Shown here in pieces: positions 44,468-53,898 of a stretch of DNA of 64,000 nt. The notes beneath the pieces are model-generated. The model saw only the letters and a program-made list of their open reading frames with translations. It was not told the DNA's origin and searched no databases. The stretch covers positions 6,262,001-6,326,000 of the forward strand of contig NZ_CP050831.1 in the NCBI RefSeq assembly GCF_012113595.1. Direction: 5' to 3'. Position 1 is the first letter of the stretch. Every line of letters begins with the position of its first letter. The stretch comes from Bacteroides faecium (GTDB lineage Bacteria > Bacteroidota > Bacteroidia > Bacteroidales > Bacteroidaceae). The position numbers and the translations under genes are program-made.

Positions 44468-44905
44468 ATGAAGAAGATATATTTGATTATGTTGACTGTT
44501 CTCCTTGCAGGAGCAAGTATGAACGCGGAAACTCACACCACTGTGAAACCGGAAAGTACAATCAACAATTCTCTAAACGAGGATTGGACATTTAATGGAA
44601 ATCTGAATGTAAAGGCAGGTCTATTACCCTTATCTAATGGTCCGGCTACGGTAACAGCGACTCCTAATGGTAACACAATCAGCTTATCTATTAGTGGTCT
44701 CACAATTTTAGAAATACCTATTGATCTGACTATGACTGATTTGACTTATGACGGAATTAAGATTCCAAAGGGTACAAAATCAACAGCCATGGGCTATCCT
44801 GTAACCTTCACACAAGATTGTTATATTAACGCAAATTCTTGCCAAGGAATATATTTGCGGATTACCGGAACACCTTCCGGCACCATAACTGCTGTTTTTA
44901 ATTAA
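44468..44905 (+). CDS. Small secreted calycin-like protein
   Basis: A 145-residue secreted protein (signal MLTVLLAGASMNAE). The mature part is almost all beta strands (NGNLNVKAGLLPLSNGPATVTATPNGNTISLSISGL), which suits a calycin/lipocalin-like barrel (PF13944-like) that binds a small hydrophobic ligand or metal chelate. Two Cys residues (in DCYINANSC) may form a disulphide. It lies between the DUF4925 pair and the TonB receptor; 13 nt separate it from the lipoprotein and 42 nt from the receptor. Family assignment is moderate. Confidence 0.65.
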   Translation: MKKIYLIMLTVLLAGASMNAETHTTVKPESTINNSLNEDWTFNGNLNVKAGLLPLSNGPATVTATPNGNTISLSISGLTILEIPIDLTMTDLTYDGIKIPKGTKSTAMGYPVTFTQDCYINANSCQGIYLRITGTPSGTITAVFN

Positions 44906-44947
44906 ATGTGATTTATTCAAGTAACTCCTATTTCATAATATAGAACA

Positions 44948-47794
44948 ATGAAAAAACTATATACACTATTAACTGTTCTCACTCTTTTCTCCGTCTGCGC
45001 CACTGCACAGACTCTGAAAGGACATATATACGACGCAAAAACCAACGAACCGTTGGTGGGCGCTGCCGTTACCTACAAGCTCCACGGCAACCAGGGAGTA
45101 GTATCCAACATCAACGGAGAATATGAAATCAAACTGCCCGAAGGCGGAGTTGACCTTGTATTCAGTTATGTAGGCTATGATGATGTACTGATGCCTATCG
45201 TCATTGGCAAACGTGAAGTAATCACTAAAGACGTTTACATGAAGGAAAGCACTAAACTACTGGAAGAAGTAGTAGTCAGTGCCGGGCGTTTCGAGCAGAA
45301 GTTAAGTGACGTCACTGTCTCTATGGACGTTGTCAAATCGGGAGACATTGCCCGCCAGGCGCCAACGGATATTTCTTCTACTCTCCGCACGCTTCCCGGT
45401 GTAGACATCATAGACAAACAGCCTTCCATGCGTGGTGGTAGCGGGTGGACTTACGGAGTAGGTGCGCGCAGCCAGATTTTGGTAGACGGTATGAGCACGC
45501 TCAATCCGAAAACAGGAGAAATAAACTGGAACACCGTTCCTTTGGAGAATGTAGAGCAAGTGGAAGTTATCAAAGGAGCTTCTTCCGTACTGTATGGCTC
45601 GTCAGCTTTGAACGGTATTATCAATATCCGTACCGCACGTCCGGGATTGACACCGAAAACACGTTTCAGCGCCTATGTCGGTGTATATGGAGATGCAGAG
45701 AATGACGAATACCAATGGAGTGACAAAAGCTTTTGGAAAGACGACAAGTATGCCGTGAAACCGATTCTCCGCGGAAGCCTTCTTAGCGGTGTACGGAATC
45801 CGATTTATGAAGGATTCGACCTCTCCCACTCCCGCCGCATCGGTAATTTTGATGTCAGTGGCGGTATCAATCTTTTCACGGACGAAGGATATCGTCAACA
45901 AGGATACAACAAACGTTTCCGCATGGGTGGCAGCCTGACTTACCACCAACCGGATATGGGAATGAAAATCCTGAATTATGGATTTAATGTGGATTTCCTT
46001 TCCAACCAGTATGGTGACTTCTTCATCTGGCGTTCACCGACGGAAGTGTACAAGCCCTCTCCTTTCACCAACATGGGACGTGAAGAGAACAACTTCCATA
46101 TCGACCCGTTCATCAACTACGTGAATCCCGAAAACGGTACATCACATAAGATTAAAGGACGTTTCTATTATAGTGCCGACAATATCGTGCGCCCGACTGA
46201 CGGAACATCCATTACTGATATTTTAGGAAATATGGGAACAGACGCCCAAACCATACAGAATATCGCAGGCGGTGATTACAGTTCGCTCTATCCGGCACTG
46301 GTAGGTATCGGTTCAGGACTTATCAACGGAAATTTAGAAGATGCCATGAACGGAGTATTCACTTCACTGGGCAACATCTTCCCGAACGCAACCACTGCCG
46401 ATTACTGCGACCTTATCTCATGGACAATGGATAACGGATTACCGAGTGATTTGGACAAGTTAGTACAGGATGGAAAATTACCAAGCGACCTTGTTCCCTG
46501 GTTATCCAATGTAATCAATCCCTCACGTAACAATCCGAAAACTCAGACTGACAAGAACTTCGACTATTATCTCGACTACCAGTTCAACAAGAAATGGGAC
46601 TGTGGCGCACAAATCACTACCGGAGCAACTTTCGAACATATCCGCTATGATTCCGCCATCATGGATGAAGTGTACAAAAGCGATAACATCGCCGCTTTCT
46701 TCCAGTACGACCAACGTTTCTGGGATCGCCTGAGTGTATCCGCCGGTGTACGTGCCGAATACTACCGTGTGAACAACCACCACCGCGAAGCGGAAACTAA
46801 GATATTCGGAACAAAAGTTCCCTTCCGCCCCGTATTCCGTGCCGGATTGAACTATCAGTTGGCTGATTACAGCTTTATCCGCGCCAGCTTCGGACAAGGT
46901 TATCGTAACCCGTCTATCAATGAGAAATATCTACGTAAGGATATTGGCGGTGTCGGTGTTTATCCTAACTTGAACATCAACCCTGAAAAAGGATTCAATG
47001 CAGAACTTGGATTCAAACAAGGATATAAGATTGGTAATTTCCAGGGATTTGTAGACGTTGCCGGATTCTATACGCAATATAAAGACATGGTTGAATTCCA
47101 GTTCGGACTGTTCAACAATGCCAATTATACGATGATTAACAGCATCGGTGATGCCATCCAAATGTTGTCGGACGGCAAAGGTTTCGGCATCGGCGCCCAA
47201 TTCCACAACGTATCGAAAGCTCAAATCTACGGAGTTGAAATCTCGACAAATGGTGTGTACAACTTCAATAAGAATACGAAGCTGTTCTATAACTTGGGAT
47301 ATGTATATACTGAACCCCGCGACGCAGATTATCAGGAACGCAACGCCGTAGAAGGTCTTTATACCGACCCATTGCAAATGAAAGAAAAATCAAACACCGG
47401 AAAGTATCTGAAATACCGCCCGAAACATAGCTTCAAAGCTACGGTAGATTTCCAATGGAAACGTATCAACGTAGGTGCCAACGTGGCATGGAAGAGCAAG
47501 ATTCTTGCAGTGGATTACCTGATGATGGACGAGCGTCCCAAAATGCAAAATGACCTGATGGATTACGTACGCGGTATCCTCTTCGGTTATTCAAAAGGCG
47601 AGACACTGGCTACTTACTGGGACAAGCATAATACGCCCTATGCTACCGTTGATTTCCGCTTCGGTGTGAAAGCAACCAAAGAAGTGGCATTCCAATTTAT
47701 GGTAAACAACCTGTTCAACAAGGAATACAGTTACCGTCCGATGGCAGTGGCCGCTCCACGTACTTTCGTACTGAAGATGGACGTGACATTCTAA
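44948..47794 (+). CDS. TonB-dependent receptor with carboxypeptidase-like N-terminal domain
   Basis: A 948-residue outer-membrane receptor (signal ending VCATAQ). A carboxypeptidase-regulatory-like domain (LKGHIYDAKTNEPLVGAAV) precedes the TonB plug (ILVDGMSTLNPKTGE; VEQVEVIKGASSVLYGSSALNGIINI) and the barrel ending FVLKMDVTF. Shorter than SusC, it has no SusD partner; the DUF4925 lipoproteins may replace it. An insertion of roughly 110 residues (about 419-530; helical, LGNMGTDAQTIQNIAGG and DDLISWTM-like text) sits between barrel strands and probably forms a large extracellular cap. The ligand could be a metal chelate, a vitamin or a peptide. A strong terminator follows. Confidence 0.88.
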   Translation: MKKLYTLLTVLTLFSVCATAQTLKGHIYDAKTNEPLVGAAVTYKLHGNQGVVSNINGEYEIKLPEGGVDLVFSYVGYDDVLMPIVIGKREVITKDVYMKESTKLLEEVVVSAGRFEQKLSDVTVSMDVVKSGDIARQAPTDISSTLRTLPGVDIIDKQPSMRGGSGWTYGVGARSQILVDGMSTLNPKTGEINWNTVPLENVEQVEVIKGASSVLYGSSALNGIINIRTARPGLTPKTRFSAYVGVYGDAENDEYQWSDKSFWKDDKYAVKPILRGSLLSGVRNPIYEGFDLSHSRRIGNFDVSGGINLFTDEGYRQQGYNKRFRMGGSLTYHQPDMGMKILNYGFNVDFLSNQYGDFFIWRSPTEVYKPSPFTNMGREENNFHIDPFINYVNPENGTSHKIKGRFYYSADNIVRPTDGTSITDILGNMGTDAQTIQNIAGGDYSSLYPALVGIGSGLINGNLEDAMNGVFTSLGNIFPNATTADYCDLISWTMDNGLPSDLDKLVQDGKLPSDLVPWLSNVINPSRNNPKTQTDKNFDYYLDYQFNKKWDCGAQITTGATFEHIRYDSAIMDEVYKSDNIAAFFQYDQRFWDRLSVSAGVRAEYYRVNNHHREAETKIFGTKVPFRPVFRAGLNYQLADYSFIRASFGQGYRNPSINEKYLRKDIGGVGVYPNLNINPEKGFNAELGFKQGYKIGNFQGFVDVAGFYTQYKDMVEFQFGLFNNANYTMINSIGDAIQMLSDGKGFGIGAQFHNVSKAQIYGVEISTNGVYNFNKNTKLFYNLGYVYTEPRDADYQERNAVEGLYTDPLQMKEKSNTGKYLKYRPKHSFKATVDFQWKRINVGANVAWKSKILAVDYLMMDERPKMQNDLMDYVRGILFGYSKGETLATYWDKHNTPYATVDFRFGVKATKEVAFQFMVNNLFNKEYSYRPMAVAAPRTFVLKMDVTF

Positions 47795-47801
47795 AGGAAA
47801 G

Positions 47802-47850
47802 AAAAAGTAATAATTGTCGTAATTTGTAGGGCAATTATTACTTTTTTTGC
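47802..47850 (+). terminator. Rho-independent terminator after the TonB receptor
   Basis: The 15-bp arms AAAAAGTAATAATTG (47802-47816) and CAATTATTACTTTTT (47832-47846) are perfectly complementary and run into a T-tract. It closes the DUF4925/TonB operon. Confidence 0.85.
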
Positions 47851-47851
47851 T

Positions 47852-47859
47852 TATTTTTG
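47852..47859 (+). promoter_or_regulatory. -7 box of the sensor-kinase cluster
   Basis: TATTTTTG matches TAnnTTTG exactly and lies 41 nt before the first kinase gene, just after the terminator. The nearest TTTG upstream is at 25 bp, longer than usual. Confidence 0.45.
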
Positions 47860-47900
47860 GGGAGAAATAATAAACACTCACGCAACAAAACATCCCCCAA

Positions 47901-49748
47901 ATGAAAAAGGCTGTTTACATATCATTTATCATCAACCTGCTTGTATGTATTCCATTACATTCAAAGGACAGGATTTCCGAACATTTGTACGCCTTACAGC
48001 ATCTTATCAACACCAACCTTGCTTATGATTCGATAGCCTCTATAGACAGTATCATAATCTGGGAACAGAAGCTAAGCCCGATACTCGAACAAGAGAACCA
48101 AACAGAACTTTTATTCCGAATCAAACAACTACTAGTACATGTACACTCTTTACATGGCAACATCGGACAAGCTATCGATGAAGCACGACTTATGTATGAA
48201 AAAGCCGAAACCCTGAAATATGATTTAGGAATAGCACTCTCCAATACAGCTATCGGAGATGCCTATTACTGTTCAAATATGTCCAAGGAGGCAATCGACG
48301 CTTACAAAGAAGCAATCCTTCAGCCCGTATCTTCTTCGGAAGGCAACTATTACAAAGAAATGGCTATGTTGCACCTGAAGGCTATCTTTATCAGGGAACG
48401 CAACCCGAAAGAAGCGAAAGTCTACAGGGAAATGTTACTGAAATCGGATGCCATACATACCAACCGAACCATCCTGTTCTTCCATTATTGTTCCGATGTG
48501 GCATATTATATAATGGTAGGAGAACTGCAGAAAGCACAAGACAGTTTCCATGAAGCGGAAAAGATTTATGACTCCTGCAAAGAGCCCTATTATTACTCCC
48601 CTTTGCTCTGCTCCCGAGGATTATACTACGAAGCAATCGGGGAAAACGAACTCGCCTTGTCATGTTATGACAACGTGTTGCAAAGTATCAAACAAAAAAT
48701 GCGGTCGATAAGCTACTTACAGGTATCCTACCTGAAAGCAGACTTGCTCGCAAAAACCGGAAACCCTCAAGAAGCCGCCCGACTATACGATAAAATCAGC
48801 CATATCACCGATTCTATCGCTTCTCCCAGTTATACACACCGCATCAACAGCCTGCGCGCCTCTTATCAGGAAAGCCGGATGAAAGTGGAGAACAAGATTG
48901 AGCACAATCGTATTTTCATGGGTGGTATCCTTATCGGAACTGTCATCCTGACTGTCATTATTTATCTGGCGCTACATATATTGAAACAAAACAAGAAGAT
49001 TGCCGAATCAAAAAAACTCCTTGAGCAGTCACGGCTAAATGCGGAAAGTGCCATGCACGCCAAAAGCCTTTTTCTCTCCAACATGAGTCATGAAATCCGT
49101 ACTCCGCTTAGTGCCCTTTCCGGTTTCTCCAATCTACTGACCGACCAGAAACTGGATACGGAAACTCGTCGGCAATGCAGTGATGTCATACAACAAAATT
49201 CGGACTTGCTGCTTAAACTGATTAATGACGTAATCGACCTGACTAATCTGGAAGTAGGCAAAATGAAGTTCAGCTTCGGCTACCACGACGCTATTGCCGT
49301 CTGCAATAATGTTATCGACACCGTCAACAAAGTAAAACAAACCCGGGCTGAACTCCGCTTTAAAACACCGCTCACCTCACTGCAACTATACACAGATGAT
49401 TCACGTTTGCAACAGTTGCTCATCAATCTTCTCATCAACGCCACCAAATTCACTGCCGAAGGCAGCATTACCCTTGAAGTAGGATTGCAATCGGATGAGT
49501 ATGCATTTTTTTCCGTGACGGATACAGGCTGCGGGATTCCTTTGGAGAAACAGGCGAACATCTTCAGCCGTTTCGAAAAGCTGAACGAAACGGCACAGGG
49601 ATCGGGACTCGGTTTGTCTATCTGCCAACTGATTATAGAACGCATTGGTGGAAAAATATGGATAGACCCGGCATATACCGACGGATGCAGATTCTGTTTC
49701 ACACACCCCGTCCGTCCGGTGGAAGGAAGAAAGGAGGAGCAGGCATGA
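47901..49748 (+). CDS. TPR-containing membrane sensor histidine kinase (intact)
   Basis: A 615-residue kinase. After a signal-like segment (ISFIINLLVCIPLHSK) comes a periplasmic alpha-helical region of TPR repeats (about 60-330; LGIALSNTAIGDAYYCSNMSKEAIDAYKEAI), then one membrane span (about 333-357), HisKA with His397 (NMSHEIRTPLSALSGF) and a complete HATPase domain with N-box LLINATKFT, DTGCGIP and GSGLGLSIC. There is no receiver or output domain, so the partner is elsewhere. It is first of three kinases and overlaps the second by ATGA. Confidence 0.88.
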   Translation: MKKAVYISFIINLLVCIPLHSKDRISEHLYALQHLINTNLAYDSIASIDSIIIWEQKLSPILEQENQTELLFRIKQLLVHVHSLHGNIGQAIDEARLMYEKAETLKYDLGIALSNTAIGDAYYCSNMSKEAIDAYKEAILQPVSSSEGNYYKEMAMLHLKAIFIRERNPKEAKVYREMLLKSDAIHTNRTILFFHYCSDVAYYIMVGELQKAQDSFHEAEKIYDSCKEPYYYSPLLCSRGLYYEAIGENELALSCYDNVLQSIKQKMRSISYLQVSYLKADLLAKTGNPQEAARLYDKISHITDSIASPSYTHRINSLRASYQESRMKVENKIEHNRIFMGGILIGTVILTVIIYLALHILKQNKKIAESKKLLEQSRLNAESAMHAKSLFLSNMSHEIRTPLSALSGFSNLLTDQKLDTETRRQCSDVIQQNSDLLLKLINDVIDLTNLEVGKMKFSFGYHDAIAVCNNVIDTVNKVKQTRAELRFKTPLTSLQLYTDDSRLQQLLINLLINATKFTAEGSITLEVGLQSDEYAFFSVTDTGCGIPLEKQANIFSRFEKLNETAQGSGLGLSICQLIIERIGGKIWIDPAYTDGCRFCFTHPVRPVEGRKEEQA

Positions 49749-51718
49749 AACGAATCGGTATATTCTGCATCATATTGCTGGGGTTGATAAAAATTCAGCC
49801 CGCCCAAGCAATGACTGTCAAAGACAGCCTGATACATGTACTGGATACCATACCCGCCAACGAGGCAAGGCTGGACGTCCTGTATTTATTAGCTTACCAA
49901 GACCCCATGTCAACGTCCTGTCTCAATTACCTGGACCGGCTGCTGAAAGAAGCGGCCGCGCAAGATGACAAAAAGTACCAGTGTCTTGCCATGTATGCGT
50001 ATGTTGTCTATTATTTCAATCACCAAGACGGGAAAAACACCAAATTATGGATGGACAAACTGACCGAAATAGCCCTGAATCATAAATACTATAGTACTTA
50101 TTTTTCTGCCAAACGGGCGGAGATATTGATACATATCATAGAACACAAAATAGAATACAGCATCACACAGGCTGAAGAAATGTATCGTCTCGCCTCTAAA
50201 ACAAATAATATAAAAGGAATGCGTTATGCGAAACTATGCCTGATGAACGCTTATCTGATGTCCGCCCGATATAAGGAAGGAGAAAACGCAGGATTTGAGG
50301 CTTATCGCCTGCTGCCTGCCACCGCTTCTCTTGAAGAAAGAAAGGATATCTTACAGGAGATATCCCTGGCATGCGCATCGATAGAGAGCGAAGAGTCGCT
50401 GAAATATCTAAAAGAATTTGAGACTGTGCTGGACAAACTGTCCCAACAAGAAGCGAAATTCAAATTAAAGGTTCATCACACCGGTTATCTCTTATTGGAA
50501 ACTTTATACGCCAAGTATTATCTGCAAAACGGAAAAATAGACGAAGCCCGTATTCACCTCAAGAAGATGAACGGATATTTCTCTCCTACGGATTATATCC
50601 CCTGCCGCGGACTCTATTACGACGTATATGCCCAATATTACCGGATTACGCAAATGTATGACAAAGCACTGATTTATGCAGACTCCGCCGTCAATTTACT
50701 TTCAGGAGTGTCGGATAACAACGGGCTAGACTACCGGATAAAACGGGCAGGAATACTTGCCGACGCAGGACGGACAGATGAAGCTATTCCCTTATTCCGC
50801 AGTCTGTTGGCTAAGAAAGATACCTTCTACCAGCACTTGTCCACCACCCAAATGGAAGAAATCTACGAAATGAAGGAAATGGATGAATTGCTCCTTGAAA
50901 AGGAGAAGCACCGGTCGATTATCCAAACAATCGAACTGGCATTAATCATTATTGCATTAATCATTCTGATACCTGCTACTATCCGCATCTTTTACGTAAA
51001 AAAAAGGCTGAAAAAGGAGGAGGAAGAAATCAGGAAAATGACTCATATAGCGGAAGAAGCAAATGAAGTGAAAAGCCACTTTCTTTCCAACATGAGCTAT
51101 GACATCCGCAGTACGCTCAACAACGTACTGGGCTTCTCACAATTAATGACCCAAGACCCCGACAGCATAGAAGCCACCCAGTGGGAAGAGTACTCCGAAA
51201 TTATCCAAACCAATTCGACCGAACTGATACAACTGGTGAATGACGTACTTGACTTGTCGAGACTGGAAGCCGGAAAAACGAAATGGCAAATACAGGAGTA
51301 TGACATTATTCCTTTATGCTCGGACATTGTCAGCATAGCGCAAATGAGAAACAGGGAAAAGATACTGATTGATTTCAAAACCACTGTCAAAGAACAGGCT
51401 TTCCAACTGGATATCGCACGCTTCACAGAAGTCATTCTAAGCACGCTCGTTTATCCGGTTTCCTGTGAGGTGCAAAGGTTCATCACGTTCTCCCTGTATC
51501 GTAATGAACCGGAAAAACAGTTTGTGTTCCGTATCATAAACACTCCGCTTGCAGATTCGGAGTTCCAAACGCGGAAAGTGGATATCCGCCACCGGATTAA
51601 TCGCCTGACAATCGAATATTTCGGAGGGACATACACCATTATTTCCGGTCCGAGGGAAGAACCGGAAATTATTATCACATACCCTTACTCAAAATTACCG
51701 GCAGGAGATGCCATGTAA
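49745..51718 (+). CDS. Degenerate TPR sensor kinase homologue lacking the phosphoacceptor His
   Basis: About 657 residues from ATG 49745, which overlaps the preceding TGA; the longer frame begins inside the first kinase gene. The architecture repeats its neighbours: signal peptide (LLGLIKIQPAQA), periplasmic TPR region, membrane span (about 390-415), and a HisKA-like helix. The H-box reads NMSYDIRSTLNN, with Tyr452 where His is required, and the ATPase part lacks the N-box and shows INTPLADSEF instead of a D-x-G-x-G motif. The frame is intact with no stop codons, so a pseudokinase acting by dimerisation is likelier than decay. Confidence 0.82.
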   Translation: MKRIGIFCIILLGLIKIQPAQAMTVKDSLIHVLDTIPANEARLDVLYLLAYQDPMSTSCLNYLDRLLKEAAAQDDKKYQCLAMYAYVVYYFNHQDGKNTKLWMDKLTEIALNHKYYSTYFSAKRAEILIHIIEHKIEYSITQAEEMYRLASKTNNIKGMRYAKLCLMNAYLMSARYKEGENAGFEAYRLLPATASLEERKDILQEISLACASIESEESLKYLKEFETVLDKLSQQEAKFKLKVHHTGYLLLETLYAKYYLQNGKIDEARIHLKKMNGYFSPTDYIPCRGLYYDVYAQYYRITQMYDKALIYADSAVNLLSGVSDNNGLDYRIKRAGILADAGRTDEAIPLFRSLLAKKDTFYQHLSTTQMEEIYEMKEMDELLLEKEKHRSIIQTIELALIIIALIILIPATIRIFYVKKRLKKEEEEIRKMTHIAEEANEVKSHFLSNMSYDIRSTLNNVLGFSQLMTQDPDSIEATQWEEYSEIIQTNSTELIQLVNDVLDLSRLEAGKTKWQIQEYDIIPLCSDIVSIAQMRNREKILIDFKTTVKEQAFQLDIARFTEVILSTLVYPVSCEVQRFITFSLYRNEPEKQFVFRIINTPLADSEFQTRKVDIRHRINRLTIEYFGGTYTIISGPREEPEIIITYPYSKLPAGDAM

Positions 51719-51743
51719 CATACTTTTATAGACAAATACGCTT

Positions 51744-53792
51744 ATGAACAACCCAAAAGCACAAATCAGCCTTATCTCCGGAATTTTACTAATGATTCCA
51801 TACATTCTGTTTGCAACGGTAATCTCTACCCCTGCAGATAGTTTGCAGAACTTATTAAAAGACTGTCCGGATACCGGAAAGAGGGCTGTCATCTATGTAC
51901 ATCTGGCTGATATTTATGTCGATAGTATAAATATCGCTCCTGCATACTGGAACAAGGCACTCACCGAAGCGGTCAAGGCTAAAGATGAATATATTACGAA
52001 ACTTGCTTTGGACGCACTCGTCAAAAGCTATGCCGCGAAGGATAAGGAAAAAGTAAAACAGTATATAGATATCGCCAAGCGTGTGCTTCCGGAAAGCCAC
52101 AACACGCTATTCGTCAATTATCTGTATTGTTACAATATTTGGATGGAAATGAGAAAAAACAACTCATTGGAACTTATCGAACAGGAACTGAATGAACTGA
52201 AAGATGAAGAAGTGAAAGCAATGACAGTTGAGGAACAAATCCGGTGGGAATACCTCACAGGAGTATCGTTGGATTATTTATCTCTACTGACTCATGCATA
52301 CCGCGAAATCGGCAAAGCTATACCTTATATAGAACGAGCACTGGACAAAGTTTCAAAATTCCCTATGAAAGACAGAATCCATTTTGAAATATTATGCCGT
52401 TACGAATTGTCGGACTTATACACGGCAACAGAGGATAAAAAGGCAGCAGATGAAATAAACAAAATGATTGAATTAAACAGAGAATGGAACAGTCTGAATA
52501 CCTCTTTCGAGAGAAAGTTTCTTGACGAATCAGACTATTATATGAAGCAATATTCATTAATCATTTTTCTCGGAGACCTTATTGATAAAAAGGAAACCCA
52601 AAAGTATTATGAAAAATACATCGGAATAGCCCGAAAGAAAAACAAGATGAAAAGTACATACGAAACCAGGGCAAGATACTATAAAACGATTGGAGACTAC
52701 CAAGCCTCCATCACCTACATCGATTCTACTATCCTTACGAAACAGTATGAACCGGAAGTCCTTATCCCGCTCTACACAGTAAAAGCAGGGCTCTACTATA
52801 AAATGAAAGATTATAAAAATGCATATCTGACTTTAAAAGAGGGCAATAGACTACAAACAAAAAACAAATCAACAAAGAGGGAACAGCAAATGGCGGAAAT
52901 GCAGACACGCTTTGATGTCAGCAAACTGGAACTGGAGAAAATGAGCCTTGCCTATAAAAACAAACAAATAGCGCTCATCGCTTCCTGTATTTTATTAATA
53001 GGACTAATTGCGTGGAGTATCTACCAACGCTATATGGTAAAACGACTGAAAAAGATGCATCGGAAATTGATGGTCGCCAATGAAGAGGTCAAAAGACAAA
53101 GCGAGAAAGCTACCGAAAGCGAAAAAATGAAAACCGCTTTTCTTAATTCCATCTGCCATGAAATACGGACTCCATTGAATTCTATAGCCGGATTTTCCGA
53201 ACTAATCACGGATGATTCTCTGGATACTGCGACTCGTGTAGAATTCAAAGAATTAATACTAAACAATTCCACCGCATTGCTTTCTATGGTGAACAATATA
53301 CTGGAACTATCCGAACTTGTCAGTTCTTACGAACCATTACCGGTTGAACCCACAGACGTATACGGACTTTGTGTAGAAGAAATGGAAATACTGAAAGACA
53401 GGATATTGAATCCTGACATATTATGTATCACCGAAGCAGATAAGAAAGAAATAATCATACCGACAAACGCTTTTTACCTCTCTCGAGTAATCGGTAATTT
53501 ATTGGGTAATGCTGCCAAATTCACAGAGAAAGGGACAATTACATTAACCTGTCGAATTGACGAAGAACAGGGAGTATTGATTATTTCCATAACCGACACG
53601 GGAATAGGCATACCGACCGACAAGCAAGAGTGGGTATTCGAACGGTTTACCAAAGTAGATGATTTCAAACCCGGCACAGGACTTGGGCTTTATATTTGCC
53701 GTATCATCATCCAGCGTCTCAGCGGCAGTATAAGTATTGATTCCTGTTACACTAAAGGCTGCAAGGTATCGGTATGCCTGCCAATAAAGTAG
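51744..53792 (+). CDS. TPR-containing membrane sensor histidine kinase (intact)
   Basis: A 682-residue kinase with a hydrophobic N-terminus (ISGILLMIPYILFATVIS), a periplasmic TPR region (about 40-400), a membrane span (about 409-428; IALIASCILLIGLIAWSIY), a cytoplasmic coiled coil and HisKA with His472 (NSICHEIRTPLNSIAGF). The HATPase domain has NLLGNAAKFTEKG, DTGIGIP and GTGLGLYIC, all intact. There is no receiver domain. It starts 25 nt after the degenerate homologue, so the three form one operon; heterodimers among them are plausible. Confidence 0.88.
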   Translation: MNNPKAQISLISGILLMIPYILFATVISTPADSLQNLLKDCPDTGKRAVIYVHLADIYVDSINIAPAYWNKALTEAVKAKDEYITKLALDALVKSYAAKDKEKVKQYIDIAKRVLPESHNTLFVNYLYCYNIWMEMRKNNSLELIEQELNELKDEEVKAMTVEEQIRWEYLTGVSLDYLSLLTHAYREIGKAIPYIERALDKVSKFPMKDRIHFEILCRYELSDLYTATEDKKAADEINKMIELNREWNSLNTSFERKFLDESDYYMKQYSLIIFLGDLIDKKETQKYYEKYIGIARKKNKMKSTYETRARYYKTIGDYQASITYIDSTILTKQYEPEVLIPLYTVKAGLYYKMKDYKNAYLTLKEGNRLQTKNKSTKREQQMAEMQTRFDVSKLELEKMSLAYKNKQIALIASCILLIGLIAWSIYQRYMVKRLKKMHRKLMVANEEVKRQSEKATESEKMKTAFLNSICHEIRTPLNSIAGFSELITDDSLDTATRVEFKELILNNSTALLSMVNNILELSELVSSYEPLPVEPTDVYGLCVEEMEILKDRILNPDILCITEADKKEIIIPTNAFYLSRVIGNLLGNAAKFTEKGTITLTCRIDEEQGVLIISITDTGIGIPTDKQEWVFERFTKVDDFKPGTGLGLYICRIIIQRLSGSISIDSCYTKGCKVSVCLPIK

Positions 53793-53859
53793 TGGTTCAT
53801 CGTACCTGCTATTCCTGTAGAATATAATTGGTTTTGTTACGATTCATACATTTTTTCCG

Positions 53860-53867
53860 TATATTTG
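53860..53867 (+). promoter_or_regulatory. -7 box upstream of the outer-membrane protein/fucosidase pair
   Basis: TATATTTG matches the -7 consensus; TTTG at 53833-53836 lies 23 bp upstream, a little far. It supports a start at 53899 rather than 53878. Confidence 0.5.
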
Positions 53868-53898
53868 TCATCCGTTAATGGAAAGAACAACCGATAAA

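Noticed and set aside
49745..51718. Pseudogene call for the middle sensor kinase
   Set aside because: The frame is intact over about 657 codons, the TPR and membrane parts are kept, and translation is coupled to the preceding gene; pseudokinase fits better.
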